From Polyangiaceae bacterium (GTDB lineage: Bacteria > Myxococcota_A > Polyangia > Polyangiales > Polyangiaceae), in assembly GCA_016929495.1 (NCBI GenBank), contig JAFGIS010000371.1, positions 1 to 37,195 on the forward strand: a stretch of DNA of 37,195 bases. The letters are read 5' to 3'. The notes under the pieces are model-generated. The model had not been told where the DNA came from, ran no database searches, and worked only from the letters and a program-made list of their open reading frames with translations. Position numbers and translations under genes: made by a program. Each line of letters opens with the position of its first letter. The first letter of the stretch is position 1. Shown one piece after another: positions 18,973 to 26,451 of the stretch.

Positions 18973-20277
18973 ATGGTGCCGTCAGCCCGGCTCGTCTGGA
19001 TCTTGGCCCTACCGGCGGTCGCTGCGTTGGCAACGCTCGCCATGCAGGGACTTCTCGGGCCTCTGCTGGGCTTCGACGCGCTGCTCATGGCCGTCGTCCT
19101 CGTCGATGCGCTCCTCTCGAGGCAGGCATGGGTCGTTGCTCGGCGAGAGTGTCCAGCCGTGCTCGCCGTCGATCGCCCCACTCGGGTCCGGGTGGAGGTG
19201 CGCTCTCGCGCACGGCTCCGTCTGGCGCTGGAGATCAATGACGACGGCTTCAACGGCGCCCAAGTCGAGGGCCTGCCCGCGCACGCCGAGCTCGACCCGC
19301 ACGGGGCGGTCACCATTGCGTACCACGTTCGCGCCGGTCGTCGCGGCACCTTCGAGCTCGGCGCACTGTTCGTTCGTTATCCGTCCGTGCTCGGGCTCTG
19401 GAAACGTCAGCTGCGGCTCGAGCTGGCCCAAACCGTGCGCGTGTATCCTGATTTCGAACAGGTCCGGGGGTTCGAACTGTTGGCACGTCAGAACCGCGAA
19501 CTCGCTTTCGTTCGTGCGGTCCGGCGGCCGGGAGGGGAAAGCGAGTTTGCTCGGCTCCGCGACTACACGCGTGACGACGAGTATCGCTCGATCGACTGGA
19601 GAGCCACGGCACGCCGGCAGAAGCTGGTGGCGCGTGAGTACCAGCTGGAGACGAACCAACACGTTCTGTTCGCCATCGACGCGGGTCGCATGATGACCGC
19701 CGAGAGCCAGGGGCTTTCTCAATTCGATCATGCCCTGAACGCTTCGCTGATGCTGTCGCACGTCGCGGCCAGGACAGGCGACGCCGTCGGGATGCTCTGC
19801 TTCGCGGACCGGATCCGGGCGTTTGCGCGACCTCACGGCGGGCGCGGAGCAACCAATCGCCTGATCCAAGCGGCGTTCAATCTTCATCCCCATTTGGTCG
19901 AGTCCGACTACAGGAGCGCACTCGGATATCTGGCGCTCGAGCAACGCAAACGCGCCCTGATCGTCGTGTTCACGCAGGTCTTCGACGCCGCTGTGGCTCA
20001 GGCGCTGCTCGAGGGAACCCGTGCGCTGCTCCGGCGCCATCTGCCGCTCGTGGTCTTGTTCCGCGACCTCGACATCGACGACCTGCTCGAAGGCCCGGGC
20101 GAACGCCCCCGCGACCTGTACGTCAAGGGGGCTGCCGCTGAACTGTGGCGATTCCGTCACGCCTTGGTGAACGACCTACGCCGGGCCGGCGCCCTCGTGC
20201 TGGACGTGCGCCCGCGCGAGCTCACATCGTCGCTCATCAACCAGTACCTCCTAGTCAAGGCGCGACACCTGCTGTAG
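18973..20277 (+). CDS. DUF58 protein with vWA-like domain
   Basis: This 434-residue protein has two N-terminal membrane helices (about 7-50), a beta-rich region, and the DUF58 signature FARLRDYTRDDEYRSIDWRA (192-211). That signature leads into a vWA-like fold with DAGRMM (236-241), a degenerate MIDAS (DxSxS expected). DUF58 proteins are the usual partners of MoxR ATPases and are tethered to the membrane. It is the last gene of the RDD-SpoIIM-DUF4129/4350-MoxR operon. I see no obvious terminator after it. Confidence 0.93.
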   Translation: MVPSARLVWILALPAVAALATLAMQGLLGPLLGFDALLMAVVLVDALLSRQAWVVARRECPAVLAVDRPTRVRVEVRSRARLRLALEINDDGFNGAQVEGLPAHAELDPHGAVTIAYHVRAGRRGTFELGALFVRYPSVLGLWKRQLRLELAQTVRVYPDFEQVRGFELLARQNRELAFVRAVRRPGGESEFARLRDYTRDDEYRSIDWRATARRQKLVAREYQLETNQHVLFAIDAGRMMTAESQGLSQFDHALNASLMLSHVAARTGDAVGMLCFADRIRAFARPHGGRGATNRLIQAAFNLHPHLVESDYRSALGYLALEQRKRALIVVFTQVFDAAVAQALLEGTRALLRRHLPLVVLFRDLDIDDLLEGPGERPRDLYVKGAAAELWRFRHALVNDLRRAGALVLDVRPRELTSSLINQYLLVKARHLL

Positions 20278-20825
20278 TGCCCTGGTCGATCGCGGCAGTC
20301 CGTCAAACCAATGCCGTGTCATCCAGGGAAGCACACCTGCGCCTACCGCTGACGACAGATCAGGTCCGATGTCACGTCTCGTCTTCCAGCCGGGATCGCC
20401 GGGCGAGGCGGCTGAAGAATGTCGGTATCTTTGCATCGGTCGACACCGAGGCGACGAGCCAGCCCGGCATGCCGAATCGTCGTGTGTGAGTCGTATGCAT
20501 ACCCCACAGGCCGCTTCGCTGTGACGTTTCCGTGTGTGACGACGGTGGGGCGGACTCTTCTCGCGACCTCTGCGGTCAATCCGAAGAAGGCTTCGAGGCT
20601 GCTGGTTTGTGGCCGATCCATCGGGCTCGCGCCGCGCTGAACCTCGCAGATGCCTAGAGCTCGGCGAGGGCTGCCAACGTGGGGGCATGGAGTACCTGTA
20701 GGAGTGCTGACAACCCGCCTCCACGCATGGAGTAGGAATTCTCTGGCATCTTGGATATTCTCTTGGCTCTACTCAAGTTGTCCGGGCCGCTGCGAGCGCA
20801 CAGTCCGCTGGCAGTGGCATGAGCC
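20278..20825. other. 548-bp intergenic region, no supported gene
   Basis: No open frame here looks coding on either strand: the short ones are Arg/Ser/Cys-rich and overlap each other. GC is lower and more even than in the neighbouring genes. It should contain the promoter of the histidine-kinase pair that starts at 20826. I see no convincing -35/-10 or -24/-12 element, tRNA or repeat. Confidence 0.5.
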
Positions 20826-22064
20826 ATGGGCCGATTCATGCGACCACCAACGCTACCCGCGCAGACCGACGCAGACGTGTCCGTGTCTTCCGCGCAACAT
20901 GCCGTGTTGATCGTCGACGACGAACCGGAGAACCTGATCACGCTCTCGGCCCTGCTCGAGGACACGTGGAAAGTATACACGGCGGGCAGCGGGCTCGAGG
21001 CACTCGCACTACTCGCGGCAGGAGTCCCGGTCGACTTGGTCATCGCCGACCAGCGCATGGCGGGCATGACCGGCATACAGCTGCTGACGGCCGTTGCGGA
21101 GCAGTACCCGCAGATCATGCGTGTCATGCTAACCGCCTACGCCGACGTCGAGCCGATGCTGGACGCGGTGAATCGCGGTTCAGTGTTCGCCTTCGTGGTC
21201 AAGCCATGCGAGCCCGAGGAGCTGCGGGCCACGGTGGCAGAAGCGCTGCGAATGAAAGAGCGTGCGACACTGCTTCAGCGCCTCGTAGCCGAGTATGCCG
21301 AACGCCGCACGCTGCTGGACGGAACGCTCAAGGAGCTCACGGCCACGCAGGAATACGTGCTCGCAGCGGAACGCATGACCACCGTGGGACGGGCCGTCTC
21401 GGGCATCGTGCACAACCTCCGCAATCTCAGCGGAATCATGTGCATTCTGGTCGACGAGATCCGCGCGCGGACCACTTCCCAGTCGCTGCTGTCGTCGGCG
21501 CAGGCCAGCCTGGAAAGCTTGCACTCGCTGGCCCGGCTCTTGGAGTGCGTTCGCCAGTTCTCCAGCGTCGGCGAGGGCGCGCCCGCCCTGGCTCCCACGG
21601 AGGTCAGCGGTTTCCTCGAGCGCACCGTGGCCCTCGCTCTGATGCAGACCGACGACACTCGCTGCCCGGTAGAGCTGGACGCCGGTGCCGATATCTCGGT
21701 TCTGCCAATCGATGCCGACCGGATGATGCAAGCCCTGCTGGCGTTGCTCGACAACGCACTGCGTGCGAGCCAACCGGGCAGCCCAGTGCGCGTGTCGGTG
21801 CGCGCTCGGCGTGAGTCGACGCCGGGTCACGTTCTCGCCTGCATCGAGGTATGCGACGGGGGCTGCGGCATGGACAAGGCGACCCTGGCGCGAGCCACGG
21901 AACCTTTCTTCAGCGGGTTCGTACCGAAGCGTCTCGGACTGGGGCTCGAAACCGCGCGCCTCGCCGCACAAGCGCACGGTGGAAAGCTCGAGCTCGTGAG
22001 CGCGCCCGGCGCGGGCACGACAGCCAGCTTGCTGATTCCCCTGCAAGGAGGTCTGCCTTCATGA
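20826..22064 (+). CDS. Response regulator-histidine kinase hybrid (REC-HisKA-HATPase)
   Basis: This 412-residue cytoplasmic protein begins with a receiver domain (VLIVDDEP at 28-34, phospho-acceptor Asp75 in IADQRM, Lys126 in FVVKPCEP). A helical linker leads to a kinase part with His196 in SGIVHNLRNLSGI, where Asn replaces the usual Glu after His, and an ATPase domain with LLDNALRAS, DGGCGM and GLGLE. The REC-first layout suggests that an upstream kinase controls the output kinase activity. The start could instead be Met5. It overlaps the next kinase gene by 4 bp (ATGA), so the two are probably made together and may form heteromers. Confidence 0.9.
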   Translation: MGRFMRPPTLPAQTDADVSVSSAQHAVLIVDDEPENLITLSALLEDTWKVYTAGSGLEALALLAAGVPVDLVIADQRMAGMTGIQLLTAVAEQYPQIMRVMLTAYADVEPMLDAVNRGSVFAFVVKPCEPEELRATVAEALRMKERATLLQRLVAEYAERRTLLDGTLKELTATQEYVLAAERMTTVGRAVSGIVHNLRNLSGIMCILVDEIRARTTSQSLLSSAQASLESLHSLARLLECVRQFSSVGEGAPALAPTEVSGFLERTVALALMQTDDTRCPVELDAGADISVLPIDADRMMQALLALLDNALRASQPGSPVRVSVRARRESTPGHVLACIEVCDGGCGMDKATLARATEPFFSGFVPKRLGLGLETARLAAQAHGGKLELVSAPGAGTTASLLIPLQGGLPS

Positions 22065-23224
22065 CCCAGGCGCTTGTTCAGGAGTTCGTTGCCAATCAGC
22101 GGGCGCCGTTGCGCTTGTGGCTCGGCCCCTCGGCGCGTGGCCTGTGCGACCGCTTTCTGCGGGACCATTTCCAGCGGCAGGCGGAGATCCAGGCCGTGCC
22201 CAGCGCCGGTGAGGTGCACGGGCCGGCCGTGCTGGTCTTGGCGGCCGAAGACCTCCACGACGCTCGACGCGAACCCTTGCTCGACGTGGCGCGCCGCGCA
22301 TTGCCCGGTCGGCCCATCGTGCTCGGAGGCTCGAGGCGCAAGGAGACGCTGCTCGACGCAATCAACGTATGGCACGCATTTCGTGTGCTGCCGGCGGACG
22401 TGCCGCGCAAGGCGATCGCCGACGCGGTGCGCGCGGCGCACGAAGCCATGTCGCTCGATCTCGCCATAGAGCTCGCGGCCAGTCAGTTGAGAGATGAGTG
22501 CCGGCGGCTGGGCTGCGCCGTCGAGGAGCTTCGCGCCACGCAGGAACGCCTCATGCACGCGGAACGCTTGGCCACGGTCGGGCGCATCGTGGGCACGTTG
22601 CTGGCGCACGCGCGAGAGCCGCTCAATACGCTCGAGTCCTTCAAAACGGCGCACGCGGACACGCCCGTCGACGATGTGCTCGCGGTCGAGCTTCAGTGTG
22701 CGACCGAGGGCATCGACGGTTTTGCCACTCTGCTCAAGGACATGCTGGACTTGACGGAGAACCGTCCGATACGGGCGGAGCTGCGTCCCGAACCGCTGGA
22801 CCCGCTCGTCGAGCGGGCCGTCAGCCTGTTCACGCACGATCCCTTGGCGAGAGGCCGTGATGTCGTGAGCATCTGCCGCTCGAATGCCACGGTCTTTGCG
22901 GACCGCCCTCGCCTCGTTCACGTGCTCTTGAACCTGCTGCGTAACGCCGCTCAGGCAACAGAGCTCGGCGATCGGATCGAGGTTCGGACGAGCCGTGAGG
23001 GCGACAGCGGCCTCATCGAAGTCCAGGACTACGGCCACGGAATGACCCCGGAAGTGCTCGAGCGGATCTTCACGCCGTTCTTCACGACCAAAGGCCGGGC
23101 CGGAATGGGCCTGGGCCTACGCCTGAGCCGAACCGCCATCGAGGCCAACAACGGGACGCTCGAATGCGCGAGCGAGCCCGGACAGGGGACGTGCTTCGCG
23201 ATACGGTTGTCGGTGGTGCAGTAG
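22061..23224 (+). CDS. Histidine kinase with degenerate receiver-like N-terminus
   Basis: ATG 22061 lies 10 nt after a perfect AAGGAGG ribosome-binding site and gives 387 residues. Residues 1-130 have the late beta-alpha pattern of a receiver (AVLVLAAEDL, RPIVLGGSRRKETLLDAI, FRVLPADVPRKAIADAV) but no clear phospho-acceptor Asp, so this is probably a pseudo-receiver. The kinase part has His183 in LAHAREPLNTL (usual HE.R.PL), N-box LLNLLRNAAQA, G1 DYGHGM, FTPFFTTK and G2 GMGLGL, all well kept. There is no membrane segment. It is overlapped by the upstream REC-kinase gene. The partner output regulator is not in the window. Confidence 0.9.
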   Translation: MTQALVQEFVANQRAPLRLWLGPSARGLCDRFLRDHFQRQAEIQAVPSAGEVHGPAVLVLAAEDLHDARREPLLDVARRALPGRPIVLGGSRRKETLLDAINVWHAFRVLPADVPRKAIADAVRAAHEAMSLDLAIELAASQLRDECRRLGCAVEELRATQERLMHAERLATVGRIVGTLLAHAREPLNTLESFKTAHADTPVDDVLAVELQCATEGIDGFATLLKDMLDLTENRPIRAELRPEPLDPLVERAVSLFTHDPLARGRDVVSICRSNATVFADRPRLVHVLLNLLRNAAQATELGDRIEVRTSREGDSGLIEVQDYGHGMTPEVLERIFTPFFTTKGRAGMGLGLRLSRTAIEANNGTLECASEPGQGTCFAIRLSVVQ

Positions 23225-23420
23225 GGGGGCGGAGCTCGCGCGGATCGTCCTCGCATGCTCCCGTCGTTTCCGGGGCTGAACTTGTCGCGTTCTGACGACG
23301 CGTCGGTCGCCTGGTACGCGCGTCGCGCCTCGAGAAGCCACAGGCCCGGCCCGTCCAACCCCTCACTCGTGTCCAGTCACCGGTGCGCGGATCGAGGCCC
23401 GCGTTGCCGCGCAATGCGGA

Positions 23421-23455
23421 CAAGCACGTCGCGAGAACGCTTTCGCGGGTGCTTG
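23421..23455. repeat. Long imperfect inverted repeat upstream of the acyl-ACP reductase gene
   Basis: CAAGCAC (23421-23427) pairs with GTGCTTG (23449-23455), and inside it CGCGA (23430-23434) pairs with TCGCG (23443-23447), leaving an 8-nt loop and a small internal bulge. It lies about 110 bp before the reductase start, between it and the kinase pair. There is no T-run, so it could be an RNA structure or a protein-binding site. Confidence 0.4.
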
Positions 23456-23469
23456 CGCCTCGCGCCTGT

Positions 23470-23483
23470 GTCAATACTTTGAC
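23470..23483. promoter_or_regulatory. Palindrome GTCAA-TACT-TTGAC, possible operator/-35
   Basis: This is a perfect 5-bp dyad with a 4-bp spacer, 83 bp before the acyl-ACP reductase start. Its right arm reads TTGACG, a good sigma-70 -35 hexamer, but at 16-18 bp spacing I find no good -10 (only GATGGG/ATGGGT). Its place in the 342-bp gap (23225-23566) ahead of the lipid cluster makes it the best operator candidate there. The rest of the gap holds no supported gene. Confidence 0.3.
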
Positions 23484-23566
23484 GCTGTGTCGCGAGATCT
23501 GATGGGTGGGTCAGAAGCAGTGACTCCAGACATGCGTCGCACACTGACCAGAACCCGCACTCGGAG

Positions 23567-24688
23567 ATGCAGTACCTAGGCAAGGTCGGTCTTATCGGAC
23601 ACCCGCAGGACATGGACATGTTCCGCGGGTACATTCGTCACCTCAAGCCGACCAAGGTCTATCGCGACGGGCTGTTGCTCAAGCTATTCGAGTGGACGCC
23701 CTCCTACAAGCTCATGGATTGGAGCGGCATCACGTTCGACGGGAGCCGCTGCATGGACGCGGTTTTCGTGATGGTGCCCTTCTTGCCGGAGATGCGCGGC
23801 ACCAAGCTTCGCAGAATCATCGACAAGATAGGAGACGCCCTCAGCATCTGCGCCGAGGAGGGGTGTACGATTGCCGCGTTGGGAGCATTCACATCGATCC
23901 TGCTCCAAGGACAGGAGGCGGATGTTGCGTCCAAGTACGGGCTCAGAATTACTTCCGGCAATTCCTTCACCGCCGCCCTGATCGTTGAGTCCATCGAAGC
24001 CCTGGCGCGCCGGTTCGGCGTTGAGCTCAGTCAATCCAAGATGGCTATCATCGGCGCCTCTGGCGATATCGGCAGTGCTTGCGCGGCTTGCTTCGTCGAC
24101 GAGGTTCGGGAACTGTGCCTCTCGGCCCGTGGCTTGACGCCACTCGAGGAGCTCGCGCGACGGCTCTCCGCGGCCGGAGCCGCCCGCGTCACAGCAACGC
24201 TGAACAACGCCGAGGCGCTGACAGGAGCGCGCTTCGTCGTTTTCGTCACTAGCGCTCCCTGGCAACTTGCCTCCCTCAACGATTTCGAAGCCGGCACCAT
24301 CGTCTGCGACGCGTCCGCCCCAGTGAATGTCAGGACCGACGGTGTCTTGAGGCCCGATGTCTTCATCTTCCACGGCGGCATTGCTGGTTTGCCCTTTGCT
24401 CTGGACCTCGGGTTTGACATTGGCCTGGCATCACCAACCACCTTCTACGGTTGCCAGGTCGAGGCGCTACTGATTGCAGCAGACCCATCACTTCCTCACT
24501 CTTGGGGCCGCGGCAACATCACTGTTGCCGCGGTCCAGCGCTATCGCCAGGCACTCGCGAGCTGTCAGGGCCTGAATGTGGCCTACTCACAGGGAAGCCA
24601 CAGCTACACAGAGACGGATATGGACATGTACGCAGCGCGCTTCGGCGTGGCTGCGGCTCGGGCGACAGCACGAAGCCAGCCAACTTGA
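23567..24688 (+). CDS. Long-chain acyl-ACP reductase (aldehyde-forming), cyanobacterial AAR-like
   Basis: Cyanobacterial AAR reduces acyl-ACP (or acyl-CoA) with NADPH to a fatty aldehyde. This 373-residue homologue opens with KVGLIGHP like the family's FGLIGH. It has the NADPH Rossmann motif AIIGASGDIGSACA (160-173), a conserved TALGGFSS-like ALGAFTSILLQGQ (104-116), TSGNSFTA (129-136), and the segment TTFYGCQVEALL (291-302). There Cys296 aligns with the acyl-thioester Cys of cyanobacterial AAR (MFACFAEAIL). SWGRGNITV (312-320) matches the family's SWGRNQISV. No aldehyde-deformylating oxygenase, the usual AAR partner for alkane formation, is in the window. A dedicated ACP follows after 23 bp. 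A GGAG lies immediately before the ATG, which is unusually close. Confidence 0.85.
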   Translation: MQYLGKVGLIGHPQDMDMFRGYIRHLKPTKVYRDGLLLKLFEWTPSYKLMDWSGITFDGSRCMDAVFVMVPFLPEMRGTKLRRIIDKIGDALSICAEEGCTIAALGAFTSILLQGQEADVASKYGLRITSGNSFTAALIVESIEALARRFGVELSQSKMAIIGASGDIGSACAACFVDEVRELCLSARGLTPLEELARRLSAAGAARVTATLNNAEALTGARFVVFVTSAPWQLASLNDFEAGTIVCDASAPVNVRTDGVLRPDVFIFHGGIAGLPFALDLGFDIGLASPTTFYGCQVEALLIAADPSLPHSWGRGNITVAAVQRYRQALASCQGLNVAYSQGSHSYTETDMDMYAARFGVAAARATARSQPT

Positions 24689-24711
24689 ACACTTTCACGG
24701 CGAGGTAGAAT

Positions 24712-24951
24712 ATGGATGCGCGAACGAAAGAGCAAGTATTCGAGATCATCAGAGGCGCTGTGAGAATCGATCCAACTGCGCTCGACCCGGAGCGCGACAT
24801 CAACGACCAGGTGAGCTTCGATTCGATGCAGTTCGTAATACTGACTGCTGCCGTCGAGGAAAAACTGGGCATCGAACTGCCTCTCGAAGTGATGGAAGCT
24901 CGTACGCTCGGAGGCTTCCTCAAGCTCGTCGAGCAATCGATGCGCGTCTGA
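24712..24951 (+). CDS. Free-standing acyl carrier protein
   Basis: This 79-residue acidic helical protein carries the phosphopantetheine site Ser38 in QVSFDSMQFV (usual DSL; here DSM) and the following helix pattern LTAAVEEKLGIELP. A GAGG ribosome-binding site lies 6 nt before ATG 24712. It is placed between the acyl-ACP reductase and the AMP-ligase with short gaps (23 and 35 bp), so it is probably the cluster's own carrier rather than the fatty-acid-synthesis ACP. By hand count its coding region is about 55% GC, well below the flanking genes. Confidence 0.9.
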   Translation: MDARTKEQVFEIIRGAVRIDPTALDPERDINDQVSFDSMQFVILTAAVEEKLGIELPLEVMEARTLGGFLKLVEQSMRV

Positions 24952-24986
24952 GGGCATCACACCCGAGGCCCATCGCTGGCGCGCTC

Positions 24987-26348
24987 ATGACGTTTCTCAC
25001 GGACCATCTTCGACTCGGGCCCGTCGTCTTCCAGGGACGGGCATACCCACCGAAGTTCACCATGGCCCAGATCGACAAGGTAGCGCGGTTTCTCGACCAG
25101 CGCTGTCGCGGGCGCTCCCCGATCATCTATCTGTTTGCGACCAACCATCCCAAGACCCTGGCCGGATACTTCGGCATCCTCAAGTCCGGGCGCATCTGCC
25201 TACTGGCTGACACGGCGTGCAGAGCTCTTGAGTGGCGGGAGATGACTCGAGATGCTCCCCCTTCGGCCGTAATCCGTTTTGACGAGAGCAATGACGTACT
25301 AAGCCTCGATAGCGAGATATCACTCCGCGACACGTCTCTTGATCAGCAAGCGATGCACGAGCTCGACGACGTGTGCACGATGTTGTTCACGGCAGCTGAC
25401 GATGGGAATGCCAAGGCCGCCATGCTGACACATGAGAACATGCTCACGAACGGACGGTCATTGGCAGTGTGCGACAACCTGCATGAGACTACCCCAACCT
25501 GCGCCCTGATACCTTATCACCATCTGTTTGCGTTGCAGACAGGAGTTGTTGCGCCCGCGCTTTCCGGCGCGCCTGTCTGCATCGTCGAGTCCGCGCAGCC
25601 CGCACGACTCCGCGCGGCCGTCGCGGCGCTCAGCTCGGCCCGCGTCGCCCGACTGTACTCGGTTCCCGCCGTGTTCTACCTATTGGCCAAGGCATGGGCC
25701 TCCTATCCGGCCACGAGCCTGCCCGCAACGCTGGGTAGTGGGGGTATCAAGCTGTCGGCGCAGGTGCTGAACCGATACCGTCAGGCGTTCAACACAGAGA
25801 TCCACGAAGGCTACGGTTTGACCGAGGCCGCACCGATTTGCAGCTGGCATCGTCCGAACGACAGAATCAGGGCGGATTCGGTGGGGCGCGCGTTCGACTG
25901 CTGCGAGCTCAGGATCGAAGACCAGTCCGGCAGTCCGCTACCTCCAAGCACGGTCGGAGAGGTCTGCGTACGCGGGCAGAACGTCATGAAGGGATACTTT
26001 GCCAATGCGCGCGCGAGTCGTAGTGCACTCAGAAATGGGTGGCTTCACACCGGCGACCTCGGACAATTGGATGCGGATGGCTTCCTCTACCTGACAGGAC
26101 TCAGGAAACGTATGCTGAACGTGGCCGGCAAGAAGGTCTACCCGGCCGAAGTGGAACGAATGATGCGCAGCCACCCGAACGTCAAGCACGTGGCAATCCA
26201 TGGTAGAGCTCAGGAGCTGCACGGTGACACGGTGTGTGGGACGGTGACACTGCGCACTGGGGGTTCGGCGGCCGTACGGGCGTTTGAGGTTTGGTGCGCG
26301 GAGAACATCAGTGCCTTCAAGATCCCGGGGCGGGTACTCTACGACTAG
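24987..26348 (+). CDS. AMP-dependent acyl ligase (ANL superfamily), C-terminal motif missing in frame
   Basis: ANL enzymes activate a carboxylate to acyl-AMP and pass it to CoA or, as fits here, to an ACP. From ATG 24987 the protein has 453 residues. It has YGLTEA (276-281), GWLHTGDLG (351-359) and GLRKRMLNVAGKKVYPAEVE (371-390), all typical. Two catalytic parts are abnormal: the phosphate-binding loop reads TAADDGNAK (135-143) instead of a TSGTTGxPK-type motif, and the protein ends at NISAFKIPGRVLYD, just before the expected C-terminal catalytic Lys motif (PxTxSGK). In the +1 frame right after the stop an RSGK motif is present. The ribosome-binding site is weak. It may be a frameshifted enzyme or a ligase-like protein with a changed role. 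Confidence 0.82.
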   Translation: MTFLTDHLRLGPVVFQGRAYPPKFTMAQIDKVARFLDQRCRGRSPIIYLFATNHPKTLAGYFGILKSGRICLLADTACRALEWREMTRDAPPSAVIRFDESNDVLSLDSEISLRDTSLDQQAMHELDDVCTMLFTAADDGNAKAAMLTHENMLTNGRSLAVCDNLHETTPTCALIPYHHLFALQTGVVAPALSGAPVCIVESAQPARLRAAVAALSSARVARLYSVPAVFYLLAKAWASYPATSLPATLGSGGIKLSAQVLNRYRQAFNTEIHEGYGLTEAAPICSWHRPNDRIRADSVGRAFDCCELRIEDQSGSPLPPSTVGEVCVRGQNVMKGYFANARASRSALRNGWLHTGDLGQLDADGFLYLTGLRKRMLNVAGKKVYPAEVERMMRSHPNVKHVAIHGRAQELHGDTVCGTVTLRTGGSAAVRAFEVWCAENISAFKIPGRVLYD

Positions 26349-26430
26349 GCGACGGTCCGGCAAAGGGCTACAGCAGCAGCAAGTCGCTCCCGCGGAACAG
26401 AGCAATGTGCAGTTCACCGTGAGAACATAG
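26347..26430 (+). other. Frame +1 extension carrying the missing ligase motif
   Basis: Reading from 26347 in the +1 frame relative to the ligase gives RRRSGKGLQQQQVAPAEQ and continues to TAG at 26428-26430. RSGK matches the C-terminal catalytic-lysine motif of ANL ligases. If this extension were translated, the gap to the radical SAM gene would be 21 bp, like the other gaps in the operon, instead of 103 bp. This could be a one-base sequence error, a real frameshift mutation, or recoding. Confidence 0.4.
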
Positions 26431-26451
26431 CTGTGAAAGAACGAGGATATC

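Noticed and set aside
19009-20160. 383-codon minus-strand frame
   Set aside because: It is antisense to the DUF58 gene, which has the complete family signature.
20800-20826. Possible sigma-54 promoter before the kinase pair (CTGGCA...GC)
   Set aside because: The -12 element (TTGC) is absent at the right spacing, so the match is chance.
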